A stretch of DNA of 64,000 nt from positions 11,346,001 through 11,410,000 of the forward strand of contig OZ316899.1 in NCBI GenBank assembly GCA_973895155.1, read 5' to 3'. Below, piece after piece: positions 1 through 11,344 of this stretch; within the stretch, counting starts at the first letter, position 1, and each line of letters starts with the position of its first letter. The position numbers and the translations under genes are program-made. Source of the stretch: Marsupella aquatica (taxonomy: Eukaryota; Marchantiophyta). The notes beneath the pieces are model-generated. The model saw only the letters and a program-made list of their open reading frames with translations, ran no database searches and was not told the origin of the DNA.

Positions 1-1401
1 GAGTTTAGGTTTACCTGTGGTTTCTTGAAAGTAATTGATTACATTGCGTAACCAGATGCACTCGCGGCTTGCCTCATAGAGTGCAATTATTTCCAAGTGA
101 TTTGAAGAAGTGGTGGTAAGTGTTTGTTTTGTGCTCCGCCACGAGATAGCTGTAAGTCCAATTAGAAAGACGTATCCGGTCTGGGATTTGGCGTCCGTAG
201 TGTCGGATAAGTATCCAGCGTCAGCATAGCCGGTTAGTGTGATGTCTGCTTCATTGTAGTAGAATAATCCAAGGTCAATGGTGCCATTGAGGTAACGGAA
301 TATACGTTTAATCCCGTTCCAGTGTCGGATCGTGGGTTGTGAGCTATACTTGGCTAGCAGGTTGACTACAAAACCAATGTCAGGTCAAGTCTATGAAGAC
401 AAGAATAAAAGTGCGCCAATGGCCGATAAGTATGGCTTCTCGGAGCCAAGCAGTGGCTCCTCTTCATTTCTTTTCCGGAAAATGTCTTTATCTCTGTCGA
501 GAGAACGTGTGTCCATTGGTGACTTGATTGCCTTTTTGTTATGCATATTGAATTTCTTTAGCATCCTGCGTGTGTATGTAGATTGGTGGAGTAGTACTCC
601 GTGTGGTAGGTATTCGAATTGCAATCTGAGGCAGAATGTAGTTCTGCCTAAATCTCTGATCTCAAACACCTTGTTCAGTTGTTTGATTGTGTCTTGCAAG
701 ATCCTTGGTGTTCCGAATAAATTCAAGTATATTGCGACTATGATGATCTCTTGTCTTTCTTGTTTGATGAATAAGCATGGGGAAAGGTCTGAAGTTTTGA
801 AACCCATTGCCATCATCTATGTCTTAAAATGTCTGTACCAGGTATGCCCACTCTGTTTGAGTCCACACATGGATCTGAGGACTTGGACAGCAAATCAGTT
901 CCGAGCAGTAAGTGTTTTCGGATCTGTTCCCTGTTTAGCAGGGGCCTTCCAAGCGATTGCTTTGGCGGTAGTGTGTAGCACTTTCTTGTTTGTGTGGCCA
1001 AAAGGGCCTTCATTCTTGGTGGGAGCGTTTTGTAGTCTGTGCTCCCCCTGAATATGGTAATGAACTCTGGTTAGTAATTCAGGAGGGGCTTCCATGTAAA
1101 TAATGGTGTCAAGATGTCCATATAGATAAGCAGTGACTATGTCAAGTTGATGCATTGTCAGTTTATGATGTATTGCAAATGCTATCAAGTATCTATATGT
1201 GATCACGTCCATGACAGGTGAGTAGGTGAGGTCGTAATCTGAATCGGGTATCTGGGTAAATCCTTTGGCCACTAGGCGTGCCTTGTATCTGACTATTTTG
1301 CCTTCTGCATTCCTCTTTTTGACGAATGTCCATTTGTATCCGGTGAGGTGAGTATCAGGAGTTACTGGCGTTATTGGTCCAAATACTTGTCGGGAAATCA
1401 A
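1..1401 (-). pseudogene. copia-A reverse transcriptase and RNase H, RT active site lost
   Basis: The RT starts with KWTFVKKRNAEGKIVRYKARLVAKGFTQ-type sequence (about 1345-1250) and continues through DLTYSPVMDV and YLYGHLD. In the 391-816 part the catalytic box reads AIYLNLFG, where the sister copy copia-B has FYVDDNNLFG, so the VDD core has been deleted and this RT could not have been active. From 390 to 1 the remaining frames encode RNase H (TGYADAGYLSD, KSQTGYVFLIG). The element end lies outside the window. Confidence 0.8.
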
Positions 1402-1431
1402 GGAGTCCAGTTCTGAATTGACTGCCTTCTG

Positions 1432-2557
1432 CTAGTCTTGCCAATCAGGTTGTTTTCTCGCTTCTGTTATGGTTAAGGGATCAGGTGAGTCCTCCATCAT
1501 TGTTGTTGATATTTGGAATGCGAATGTGTTGTCTAGTATTGTGGTGGGTCTATAGTGGATTTTGCCTGTGTAATTGTAGTTAATGGCTATTTCTTCGTTC
1601 TCTGTTGGGGTGGTTAGTTGGGCCCTCCTCTGGTGAGGGTGTTTATCCACAGCTCCAGGAGGTCTTCCTCTTTTCTTGCGTGGTTCAATGCTTGTGGCTG
1701 GCTGGTGGTCCATATTTATTCTAGATGGTGCGTTGGTAGCTGGGTTATGGGATCTGGTCACTTTGGCAACATCCGCAAATGCATCGGGTAATTCTTCCAT
1801 TACTCAAGTGAGGTGTAGTATTCGTTGTACCTCTGTATCTGTTTGGGAAGTTCTGGGGTCATTCCAGAATTGGGAGTTGATTTGCCAGGCTAGTAGTTTA
1901 GTTGCAGGTTCTGATGTTTTTGTGTGGTGTTTAAGGCTGGGAATACTGTCTCATAGAAGTGGCAATCAGCAAATCTAGCTTTATATACGTCAGCAGTTGT
2001 AGGTTCTAGGTATCTGATAATGGATGTGGAGTCGAAACCTATGTAGATCCCCTTCTGTCTCTGGGGTCCCATTTTAGTCCTCTTGGGTCCCATTATGGGA
2101 ACCAAGGCCTGGCAACCAAATGTTCGAAGGTGTGCCAGGTTGGGTGAGATGCCAAATGCAAGGTGGTATGGGGAGCTTGTGTTAAAAGCAAATGGCATGT
2201 ATCTGAGGAGTGCAGCAGCGTGTAGGATGGCGTGGCCCCAGGCAGAAGGTGGGACACTGGTTTGCATAAGGAGTGGTCGAGCTATTGTCTGTAGATGTTT
2301 AATGAGGGATTCTGCAATCCCATTTTGGAAATGAACGTAGGCTACAGGGTATTCAACTTCAATCCCAGATGCAATGCAGAAGTCGTCGAATGTCTCCGAT
2401 GTGAATTCTCCCGCATTGTCTACTCTTAATGTTTTGATGGGGTGGTCGGGAAATTGTGCTTTTAGGCGCAGGATGTGGGCTAAGAGTCGGGAGAAGACTA
2501 AGTTGCGTGTTGATAGGAGGGAGACCTAGGACCATTTTGATGAGGCGTCAATGGTAG
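1432..2557 (-). pseudogene. copia-A integrase core and linker
   Basis: RNase H-fold integrase of the copia type. Seen in pieces: a DNAGEFTS stretch (about 2405-2435) holding the second catalytic Asp, a run 2267-1890 with ILHAAALLRYMPFAFN and HLRTFGCQALVP (typical of the copia integrase C-terminal half), then a basic linker 1800-1432 containing KKRGRPPGAVDKHP. At least two frame changes interrupt it. The corresponding copia-B segment lies at about 15148-16324. Confidence 0.75.
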
Positions 2558-3242
2558 CTAAGAAGAATCTGAAGGGTCCGCTTGGGGGATCGACAGGGCT
2601 GCATAATCCGCATGTATTCGCTCAAGGAATTTGGGGATATTTTTGTCTGTTGTGGATGGGGAAGGTCTCATTGTGAGTTTTCCCTGTGAGCATGCAAGGC
2701 AAGGAGATTGCATGGAGGTTGGGTGTACTGAGGTGGGTATTCCCTGTGTGTCTTTGAGGATCTTATGGAACATCTGTGTGTCTGGGTGTCCTAGGTGACG
2801 ATGCCATGTTTCGGTTATAGTCTGTGTGGGGGTCTCAGTGAAAAAGGTGTGGATTCTAATGGCGTAGAATCCCAATGGAAAAGCTATCAGGGTCTCTTTT
2901 ATTTCTATGCCATTCTTGGTCTTTACCACGATGTGTAATACTTCTTGGGATTCGTGGATGCTGGTGTGGATGTGCAGGCCGTTCTCCCGGATGTCCTTGA
3001 AACTCAAGAGCTTACGTGTAGCCTTCGGGGCATATATTGCGGATTTGATGTGTATAACCGTGCCCTTGGGCAGGACCAGGTTGGCTGGGCCATTGCCCTC
3101 TTCTAGCTGGTGGTTGCCCATAATTGTGGTAACCCTCCGTTGGGAAGGTACGATCTGGGTAAATAACTTTGGTCCTTAATATTGAGTGTGAGGTCCCGCT
3201 GTCTAGTATGCAGCAATGAGGGTCATCCAGGGCTTTAGACAT
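2558..3242 (-). pseudogene. copia-A aspartic protease and GAG-pre-integrase region
   Basis: The protease active-site motif is present as LDSGTSHSIL at about 3180-3215, followed by a pre-integrase module with the expected ETWHRHLGH zinc-site histidines (about 2790-2820) and CLACSQGK cysteines (about 2680-2710). Two overlapping frames carry the two parts, so there is a frameshift near 3100. The piece aligns by eye with 6076-6745 of copia-B, which shows what the family looked like in a second copy. Confidence 0.75.
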
Positions 3243-3289
3243 TTCTGACTGGAAAGCGAGGTGCAGTTTGGGTAAGATCTATGGAGTTT

Positions 3290-4240
3290 CTAGGAATGCT
3301 CCATGTGTCTCGTATTCATCATTATGTAAGTTCTTCTGGTATAGTGCGACGAGGTGTGCTGGGGTCCGGCAAGTTTTCCTAATGTGACCTTTAGTCCCGC
3401 ACCTATGGCAAATTGGGGGGTTGTCAGACTTATCTGTATGGGCATTCTACAGTTGTTGATTGTCGTTGTTCCTTGGCCAGTTGTTGCGGAAGTTTCCTGG
3501 TTGCGCTCTGCCCCAACCCCTTCCTCCACGGTAATTGCTCCTTCCGCCCCGCTGGAAATTGTTGCCCGTCCATGGAAGTTATTCCTTCCGTGATAGGTGC
3601 CAGAGCCTCGTCTCCACGTATTGAAGTGTGTTTTGGGATTGGTCTGTGGGGGTAGGGTCCCAAGGGGTCGCTGCTTGGTATTCTGTAATAGCAGGATTTG
3701 ATACTTCTCTGCTAGCAACATGTGGGCGATCAGTTTGGAGTATGTCATGAATCTCATGTTGCGGTATTGTGTGGATAGTACTAAATTGGTTGAGTGGAAT
3801 GTTGACAGGGTCTTTTCAATTTGTTCCTCTTCATCGACCGGGTGGCCACAAATTGCCAATTGTGATACAATTTGGAAAAGTTTGCTATTATACTCACCGA
3901 TCATCTTGTGGTCCTGTACGCGGAGATTAATCCAGTCATGCCTCGCTGTCGGGAGGAAGATCGTGCGCGTATGGTTGAATCTTGCATGGAGCTCGTCCCA
4001 TAGAACTCGGGGGTTGTAGGCATTCATATATTGGCATTTTAGAGAGTCGGCAAGGTGGTGTCAAATCAGGATCAGGGCCTTCGCCTTCTCTTGTAGAGTG
4101 GGGCCATTGTCTGTTAGGATTGTGTCTTCTAGGTTCTTTGATGTGAGATGCGCCTCGACATCTAGTGTCCATGATAAAAAAATTGATCCATCAATACATA
4201 ATGCTTGGAAATACAGCTTCTCAATCGCATTTGTTGTCAT
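3290..4240 (-). pseudogene. copia-A gag (UBN2-type capsid)
   Basis: Capsid-like polyprotein start. I place the start at the ATG ending at 4240 (MTTNAIEKLYF), which is in frame with the long run beginning at 4027; the frame has one stop near 4063. Motifs such as MIGEYNSKLFQIVSQL are typical of copia UBN2 gag domains. A CCHC zinc knuckle (CHRCGTKGHIRKTC) is visible at about 3350-3410 but in another frame, so a frameshift separates capsid and knuckle. Not functional as it stands. Confidence 0.75.
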
Positions 4241-4550
4241 TGTATTCAGTGATGAGTGTAGTTTCGGAGGATGATTGTGTAGATCCGTCTCTGCTCAACG
4301 ATATGTTGTGATGTGTAACATTCGGCAGATGAATCTGCCTCAGATTGTAATAATTGGAATTTGTTGAATTGTTGTCGAGAATGTATGTTGATCATCTACG
4401 ATCATCTTCCTTTCATCAAATCGTGAGTGGATAGGAGGAGAATCAGAAAAAAAACTTTGGTCTGGAATTTTGGTCTTCAAATTGAAATCAAAATTGGAAT
4501 TGGGATCGGTTTGCACTGGTGGGTTGGGGAAGAAAAATCTCAGGAGCACA

Positions 4551-4711
4551 CTCGTGTTGATAACGTGTTAAACATCACAATAACACCAACTGTTTTACTC
4601 ATCCAATTCCTTCATATACATAGTTGGTTGTCTAGGTGGTTGGTTGTATAACCGTCATGGGTTAGGGGTTTAGTCCTAACCTTAGGTACACTTGTTCTAG
4701 GGGTTGCAACA
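4551..4711 (-). repeat. copia-A candidate 5' LTR (4566-4711) with primer site (4551-4565)
   Basis: On the minus strand the block ends ...TAACA and is followed at once by CGTTATCAACACGAG, which resembles the half-tRNA initiator-Met primer sites of some copia elements. The other edge reads TGTTGCAACC, giving TG...CA ends and a length of 146 bp. The partner LTR is not in the window, so neither the length nor a TSD can be confirmed. Confidence 0.4.
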
Positions 4712-5014
4712 AAAATGAAATAAATACCGTGCATCTCAATATTTTGAGACCTCATCTATTTATGCCTCCATCTCAATTGTGCCACCAACTTGTGACAATC
4801 GGACCAAAATTGCGTCGGATCCCTTGTACACATATTTATAAATATACTTCACAGCAACAATGCCATTTGTAACTTCAAGATTTATGAGAATTTTGTCATT
4901 GAGGAGGACATGTAGGAATGTTTTTTTCTTAGAGGGATAGTTGGCAGTCATCAATTTTTGTGGAGCCGCCTGTGAGGGTGCCAGATGATAAGTTTTGGTC
5001 TCCAGACTAAGCAA
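4712..5014 (-). pseudogene. Helitron Rep/helicase fragment
   Basis: A run of about 85 residues contains VAVKYIYKYVYKGSD, the hallmark of the Helitron-like N-terminal Rep region, preceded by LLNDKILINLEVTNG where Helitrons have a VVPYNPYLL...INVEVC-like stretch. After an in-frame stop, IDEVSKY and DARY follow, matching the next conserved block of the family. Only this piece survives. No Helitron ends (5' TC, 3' hairpin and CTRR) are visible nearby. It abuts the truncated LTR at 5018. Confidence 0.7.
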
Positions 5015-5017
5015 AAG

Positions 5018-6075
5018 GGTTGGCCGATCACAACGGCTACGACACTCCGCTTGCAGACGGCTAACTAGGAAGTTATGAGCGTTGCTAGTTGGTGACGCGC
5101 CTAGACATGCGAGTTGGGGTCCAGGTTGGGGGGCAATATTTGGGGACCAAAGTTGGTCCAGGGGTGGCAGGTCTCCAGAAGCATGTATGAGGGGAGTGGT
5201 GTTTCCCTGGGGGCTAAGGGCGAGCCAAAGTCGTGAGCCGTGGCGGTTGCGACACTAAGGGAAAATGCCAAACGGAAATAACAATAACTTTCCAATGGGA
5301 AGTCCGTTGGAGGACTTCTTCGGTGCGTTGGAAATCTCTTAAGGAGGGCTACATCCTCTTGAGCTCAGCTGGGTCTAGGGGTGCCATAGGTTCTTGGGGT
5401 TTGCGGGGGCTACCTTGCCCGCTTGCCACATCATGCCAAAATAGCAGCCAAGCCGCGTTTAGTCTCCCAAGGGAGCTTGCATTGGGGAGCCAAGACCAAG
5501 TAGGCATGGAGGTTGAGTTCCAAGGGATCTTGGCCCTAGACCATTAGTGGAGCAAGAACCGGGTGTTGGTTGCTAGAGTCGGGGTCATTCTGGGCCCGAC
5601 GTGTTGGGACAAGCTTTAGGACAAGCTACGCTATTTGGGCCATGAGCATGTCTTGGGGGCAGGACGGTTAGTTGGTGATGGATAGGTACAAGGGGGAACC
5701 CGGGCTGGGCCCAAGGAGCTGTTCTGGACAAACAGTGGACATCGGCTTTGGTTCCGGCTTATGGAATCGGGAGGACCTATCGCTGACTGACTTACCAATG
5801 TTTGTTGAGCTTGAGTTACGATGCTAGACTTGGGGAGAGATCTAGATCCTGGAGGGTTACTTACCTAGACGTTGGGTTGCTTGTGCAAATGGTGAGGACC
5901 GTTGAGTAGCGGTCGTGTTAGAGAGCAAGTGCGACTTTGTATGGGAGGGTTGCAAGTTATGTTGAGGGCACCAAGTCGCTTGCTCGAGGAGTTCCGTGGA
6001 GGCATTCAGGCACCAAGGGCACTTAGGCAAGGGTGCTGGGATTGGTGAGGGCGCTGGGTGGCAAGGTCCACCACT
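5018..6075 (-). repeat. truncated gypsy LTR (LTR-D), inverted
   Basis: Reverse complement of the LTR family seen complete at 8066-9550. The right end is intact, with the family terminus ...GTCCACCACT at 6075. The left end stops near 5018 inside the LTR and joins Helitron-like sequence, so no TSD can be read. To its right the copia-B protease region begins, so this LTR or its parent element sits where copia-B lost its 5' part. Confidence 0.75.
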
Positions 6076-6745
6076 CCACTCAATTCTGCGCAGCAAAGAA
6101 TAATTCAAACAAATCATCCCTCACGTACATCGGAATGTAACAACAATAACAGGACAGTAGCAGATCGAGGAGGGGTATGGCCCAACCACGATTATTCCAC
6201 CCAATGGAACAACAATAAACATCAAAGCGGCCATATACGCTCCATGAGCCACAAGAAGCCTTCTGAGTTTTAGAGATATTTGGGACAATGGCTTGCATGC
6301 TCATATTGATGCAAAAAATGCACAAGAAGTACTGCACATGATAAGCAATACCCCTAGAGGTACAAAAATTAAAGAGACACTAGTAGCATATCTAGCTAGC
6401 TACTACATTACCAAAATACATAGCTTCCACATGGAAGCACAGACCTACAGCATTATGGAGACCTGGCATAGAAGATTGGGCCACCCAAGTACATTGATGT
6501 TCTTAGAAATTTATCAAGGATACTAAAGACATTCTGCATACAGTCACCCACTACCATGAAGGGACCATGTTTACCCTGTTCACAAGGCAAATTTATAACC
6601 AAACCTTCACCACCTACAACAGAAAACAGAATCCCAAATTTCCTTGAGAGGGTCTATGCGGACGTGTGTGGACCAATTGATCCACCAAGTGGACTTTTTA
6701 AATTTTTCCTGGCCATAATTGATGCCTCCTCTAAGTGGTCACAGG
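6076..6745 (+). pseudogene. copia-B protease remnant and GAG-pre-integrase
   Basis: Starts inside the protease-to-integrase linker and carries ETWHRRLGH (about 6459-6485) and CLPCSQGK (about 6568-6592), the His and Cys pairs of the pre-integrase zinc site. It then enters the integrase core with FLAIIDASSKWSQVS, where it is cut by the LTR at 6751. One frame change occurs near 6530 and one stop near 6272. It matches copia-A 2558-3100. Confidence 0.75.
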
Positions 6746-8065
6746 TCTCCAGTGGTGGACCTTGCCACCCAACGCCCTCATCAATCCCAACACCCATGTC
6801 TAAGTGCCCTTGGTGCCCGAACGCCTCCACGGAATACCTCGAGCAAGCAACCTAGTGCCCCTTGCACCACCAGCGGCCCCTCCCATATGAAACCGCACTT
6901 GCTTTCCAACACGATCGCTACTCAACGGTCCTCATTGTCTGCACAAGCAACCAAGTACCTCGGTAAGTAACCCTTCAGGATCTAGAATTCGCCAAGTCTA
7001 GAATCCCAACTCAAGCTCAACAGACATTGGTAAATAGGTCAACGATAGGTCCTCCCGATGCCATAAGCCAGAACCAGAACCCACGCCCATTGTTCGTCCA
7101 AAACAACTCCTTCCTTGGGCGCGGCCTGGGTTCCCCCTTGTACCTATCCATCACCAACTGACCGCCCTGACCCCAGGACATGCTCATGGCCCAAATAGCG
7201 TAGCTTGTCCTAAACCTTGTCCCAACACGTCGGGACCATAATGGCCCTGACTCTAGCAACCAACTCCCAGTTTTCCCCACTGATGGTCTAGGGGCCAAGC
7301 ACCCTTGGAACTCAACCTCCATGCCTACTTGGCCTTGCCTCCCCAATGCAAGCTCCCTTGGGAGACTGAACGTGGCTTGGCTGTTGTTTCGGCAGGATTT
7401 GGCAAGCGGGCAAGCTAACACCCGCAAACCTTGAGAACCCATGGGTCCCCTAGACCCAACTGAGCTCAAGAGGGCGTAGCCTTCCTCGAGAGCTTTCCCA
7501 ACGCACCCAAGAAGTCCTCCAACGGACTTCCCATTGGGAAGATATCATTGTTTCCGTTTGGCGTTTTCCCTTAGTGTCGCGACTGCCGCGGCTCACAACT
7601 TCGGCTCGTCCTTAGCCCCCAGGGAGACACCACTCCCCTCATATATGCTTATGGAGACCTGCCACCCCCGGACTAGCTTTGGTCCCTAAACTTTTGACCT
7701 CCAACCCGGATCCTATCGCGTATAGTGGGCACACCACCAACTCGCAACGCCCATAATTTCTCGTTAGGCGTCCGCAAGCACAGTGCCTTAGCCCATTGTG
7801 ATTGGGCCAACCCAGTGCTCATGCGTAGGCCCTCAGGTCTCATCACCGCTTGGGGTCCCCGATCGGCCAAACCCGGATCGGGCCATAACTCACGCCCCAA
7901 GCATCCGTTGCCCATGGCGTCAACTCCATTGGCTTTGGGCCCAAGAGGAGCTCACACTTGACCCCTCAAAACTCAAAGTCCGTCTGGGTGTCCAGACGGT
8001 TGACCTTGAGCCCGACCCTTTTTCCCCTTGACCCGACCAGCTCTCAGCTAGCCTAAGTCCTTAGT

Positions 8066-9550
8066 AGTGGTGGACCTTGCCACCCAGCGCCCTCGCCAAT
8101 CCTAGCACTCATGCCTACGTGCCCTTGGTGCCCAAACGCCTCCACGGAATACCTCAAGCAAGTAACCTAGTGCCCCTTGCACCGCCAGCGGCCCCTCCCA
8201 TACAAAGCTGCACTTGCTCTCTAACACGACCGCTACTCAATGGTCCTCCCTATCTGCACAATCAACCAAACACCTCGGTAAGTAACCCTTTAGGATCTAG
8301 AACTCGCCAAGTCTAGCTTCCTAACTCAAGCTCAACAGACGTTGGTAAATAGGTCAGCGATAGGTCCTCCCGATGCCATAAGCCGAAACCAGAACCCACG
8401 CCCACTGTTCGTCCAGAATAGCTCCTTCCTTGGGTGCGGCCCAGGTTTCCCCTTGTACCTATCCATCACCAACTGACCGCCCTGACCCCAGGACATGCTC
8501 ATGACCCAAATAACGTAGCTTGTCCTAAAGCTTGTCCCAAGCTTGTCCCAACACGTCGGGACCAGAATGGCCCCGACTCTAGCAACCGCTCCCAGTTTTC
8601 CCCACTAGTGGTCTAGGGGCCGAGCACCCTTGGGACTCAGTCTCCGCACCTACTTGGCCTTGCCTCCCCAACGCAAGCTCCCTTGGGAGACTGAACACGA
8701 CTTGGTTGCTGTTCGGTAGGATTTGGCAAGTGGGCGAGCTAACACCCGCAAACTGTGAGAACCCACGGCACCCCCAGACCCAGCTGAGCTCAGGAGGGCT
8801 ACTGAGAGATTTCCAATGCACCTAAGAAATCCTCCAACAGACTTCCCATTGGGAAGATATCGCCATTTCCGTTTGGCGATTTCCCTTAGTGTCGCGACCG
8901 CCGCGGCTCACGATTTCGGCTCGCCCTTAGCCCCCAGGGAGACACCACTCCCCTCATATATGCTTTTGGAGACCTGCCACCCCCGGACCAGCTTTGGTCC
9001 CTAAACATTTGGCCACCATCCCGGATCCCATCGCGCATAATGGGCGCGCCACGAACTGGCAACGCCCATAACTTTCTTGATAGGCATCCGCAAGCAGAGT
9101 GCCTTAGCCCGTTGTGACCGGGCCGACCCAATGCTCATGCCTAGGCCCTCAGGTCTGATTGCCGCTTGGGGCCCCGACCGGCCCAACCCGGATCGGGCCA
9201 CAACTTGCGCCCCAAGCGTCCGTTGCCAATGGCGTCAACTCCATTGGCCTTGGGCCCAAGAGGAGCTCACTCCCAAGTCCTCAAAACTCAAAGTCCATCC
9301 GGAGGTCCGGACGGCCATCCTTGAGCCCGACCCATTTCCCCTTGACCCGACCAGCCATCGGCTAGTCCAAGTCCTTAGTGTGTGCCCCCAGCTTGGCTCC
9401 TTGCCTTGCTAGTGACACGTCTCATTGCCCACAAGTCTCCCTATGCTAAGTCCTCCCCGGATGGCCTATCCGGGCCTGGACCATAAGGGAGCTCGGCATC
9501 GGAGTCAGCGATGCCAGAGCTAAGTGTTAAGGTAGTCGAGTTCCGCGACT
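8066..9550 (-). repeat. 3' LTR (LTR-B) of the chromovirus, with polypurine tract at 9551-9565
   Basis: Complete LTR of 1,485 bp, about 60 percent G+C by eye, ending in AGT...ACT rather than TG...CA. On the minus strand the internal region ends in TTTTTAAGGGGGG just before the LTR, a good polypurine tract. No open frame inside it has any support as a gene. The stretch 9566-9988 between the tract and the chromodomain frame shows no coding sequence that I recognise. Confidence 0.85.
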
Positions 9551-9988
9551 TGCACCCCCCTTAAAAATGGTCACGTTTGCGTGACCTCAGTAAACGTTCC
9601 AACGCGCCTAGACCACTTTGGGCCTTAAAATTTTTATGAGGTAACAAATGGTTTGCCCATAAGGCTGATGCAAACCAGGTTGGTATGCGCATTCCAGACT
9701 TAGGAAATTCCAACCTATCCCACTTATCCAAGTAGGATGTCAGTCCAAACGGGTAAGCTAACTCCAAACTTGTCGGACCCAATGTCCTCCCCTTGGGGCA
9801 CTCCCCTTTGGTTTGAACTAACCCGCCCACAAGATGTAGGGCGGGCACCATCAACTTCCACTCGCAAAAAGCAAATTGGCCGCCCAACAACCTCTAGCAC
9901 CAACGCAATCCAACTTTATCCTTAAGAGGCCAAGAGGAGTGAAACTAGGATACAACTCACAAAGGTGGCTACAACTGCCTATACCAGT

Positions 9989-10318
9989 TCACAACAGTGG
10001 TAGGCCGCTTTGCTTACGATAGCTTCCAAGGATCTCTGAGGCATTACCCAAATTTTCCTTTGGTTCCCAAGTACTCTCGGCCTGATCATAGCCAGCCCAC
10101 TTCACCAAATACTCTAAGATTTGCCTTCCCAACTTGCGATTGTAACGGTGGTCCAGAATTGCCTCCACCTCAAACTCCTCAGCATCCTCCACCAGCATGG
10201 CGTCTGGACGCAAGACTTGATACCGGTTGGGATCATTGTCTTTGACAAACTTCTTGAGCCGATTAACATGGTAGCTTTTGCCCACGCCCATTTCCTTGGG
10301 TGTCTCTAACACCACCAA
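9989..10318 (-). pseudogene. chromodomain at integrase C-terminus
   Basis: Contains EVEAILDHRYNRKLGRQILE and YLVKWAGYDQAESTWEPKENL, a well-preserved chromodomain of the kind that directs chromovirus integration to particular chromatin. The aromatic positions (Y, W, W) are present. It is in a different frame from the integrase core. The frame before it contains the short basic stretch SYHVNRLKKFV, typical of the gypsy integrase C-terminus. Confidence 0.85.
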
Positions 10319-10420
10319 AACCGGATTATCCTTGTGGGCCTATCGTATAATGCGATAGGGCCCCGCATATCTGGGAGCCAACTTCCTACTTATGTTCCCG
10401 TGGTATTGCTCAGGTCTCAA

Positions 10421-11329
10421 CTACAACCAGACGCTCTCCCAAATTTCAAAGCTTACCTGGCGTCGATGTTTATCCCCTTGCTCCTTGTACTGACTTTGGG
10501 CAAGGGTCATACCCTTGGTAGCCGCTTCCACAACTAGGCGCCGCTCTCGAATAAAATTGTCCGCAAAAGGAACCTTGCTTTCCGTCCGCCAAGCTTCCGA
10601 ATTTATAAACCAGGAGGGCGCCCTTGGCGTCCTCTCTATGGCCAACACAAACGGCGCAAACCCTGTCGCCGAATGCTTGGTTGAGTTATACCTAAACTCG
10701 GCCATTGTTAAATGCTTTGCCCAATCCTTTTGATTGGCTGTCACAAAGTGACGCAAGTAGTCCTCCACGATACCATTAACCTATTCCGCTTGGCCATCCG
10801 TCTCATGATGATACGCTGATCCCCTAGTCAGATCTGTTTCGGATAACCGGAACAACGCCTTCCAGAAATGGCCCGTGAACTTGGTATTGCAATCGGACGG
10901 GATGTGCAACGGCAATCCCCATTCTTGGAAGACATTGTCAAATACTAGACCGGCAACCTCTTGGGCCGAAACCATCTTTGTAGTAGGCAAGAAATACGCC
11001 ATCTTGGAAAAACAATCCACGATTGTTAAGATGGAGTTACTGCCATAGGACTCAGGTAACCCAACAATGAAGTCCATGGAGATAGACTCCCATGGGGCCG
11101 CAACTACTAATAAGGGTTGCAACAGTCCTCCTTTTGCCCTATAGACCGTTCGGTTCTTTTGGCACGAGTACCAACTTTGCACATGTTGAAGGACCGATTG
11201 CTTCATGTCCGGCCAATACACATCTCGCGACATGCTGCGATGCGTAGCAGCTTGTCCTCCATGCCCTCCCCAGGGTGAGTCGTGGTACTTTTGCAGAACC
11301 TCTAACCTTAGAGATTCTGGTATGTACAC
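10421..11329 (-). pseudogene. chromovirus integrase
   Basis: Integrase with an HHCC-type zinc finger region (HDSPWGGHGGQAATHRSMS...SWYSCQKNR) followed by the core (ISMDFIVGLPES, VDCFSKMAYFLPTTK, with the first catalytic Asp). The C-terminal part is at 10768-10421 (MAEFRYNSTKHSATGFAPF). A stop near 10781 separates core and C-terminus. Some expected residues have decayed, so no activity is expected. Confidence 0.8.
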
Positions 11330-11344
11330 ATGCCTCTGCTTGTA

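Larger units (their letters stand above)
1..4711 (-). mobile_element. Ty1/copia retrotransposon copia-A, 5' LTR to RNase H, cut by window edge
   Basis: Read on the minus strand, the order is short LTR, primer site, gag, protease, GAG-pre-integrase, integrase, reverse transcriptase and RNase H, which is the copia order (integrase before RT). The RNase H end and the 3' LTR lie beyond position 1. The frame breaks many times, so the copy is dead. Its proteins are close to those of copia-B (6076 onward), for example the shared stretch around EKPYL before the RNase H domain, so both belong to one family inserted in opposite orientations. Confidence 0.85.

Noticed and set aside
332-1051. Plus-strand open frame of 239 residues
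   Set aside because: It is antisense to copia-A reverse transcriptase, whose motifs are clear on the minus strand.
5101-9412. Numerous open frames of 60-150 residues on both strands, rich in Pro, Gly and Ser
   Set aside because: They lie in G+C-rich gypsy LTRs and recur in shifted, broken form in each LTR copy.
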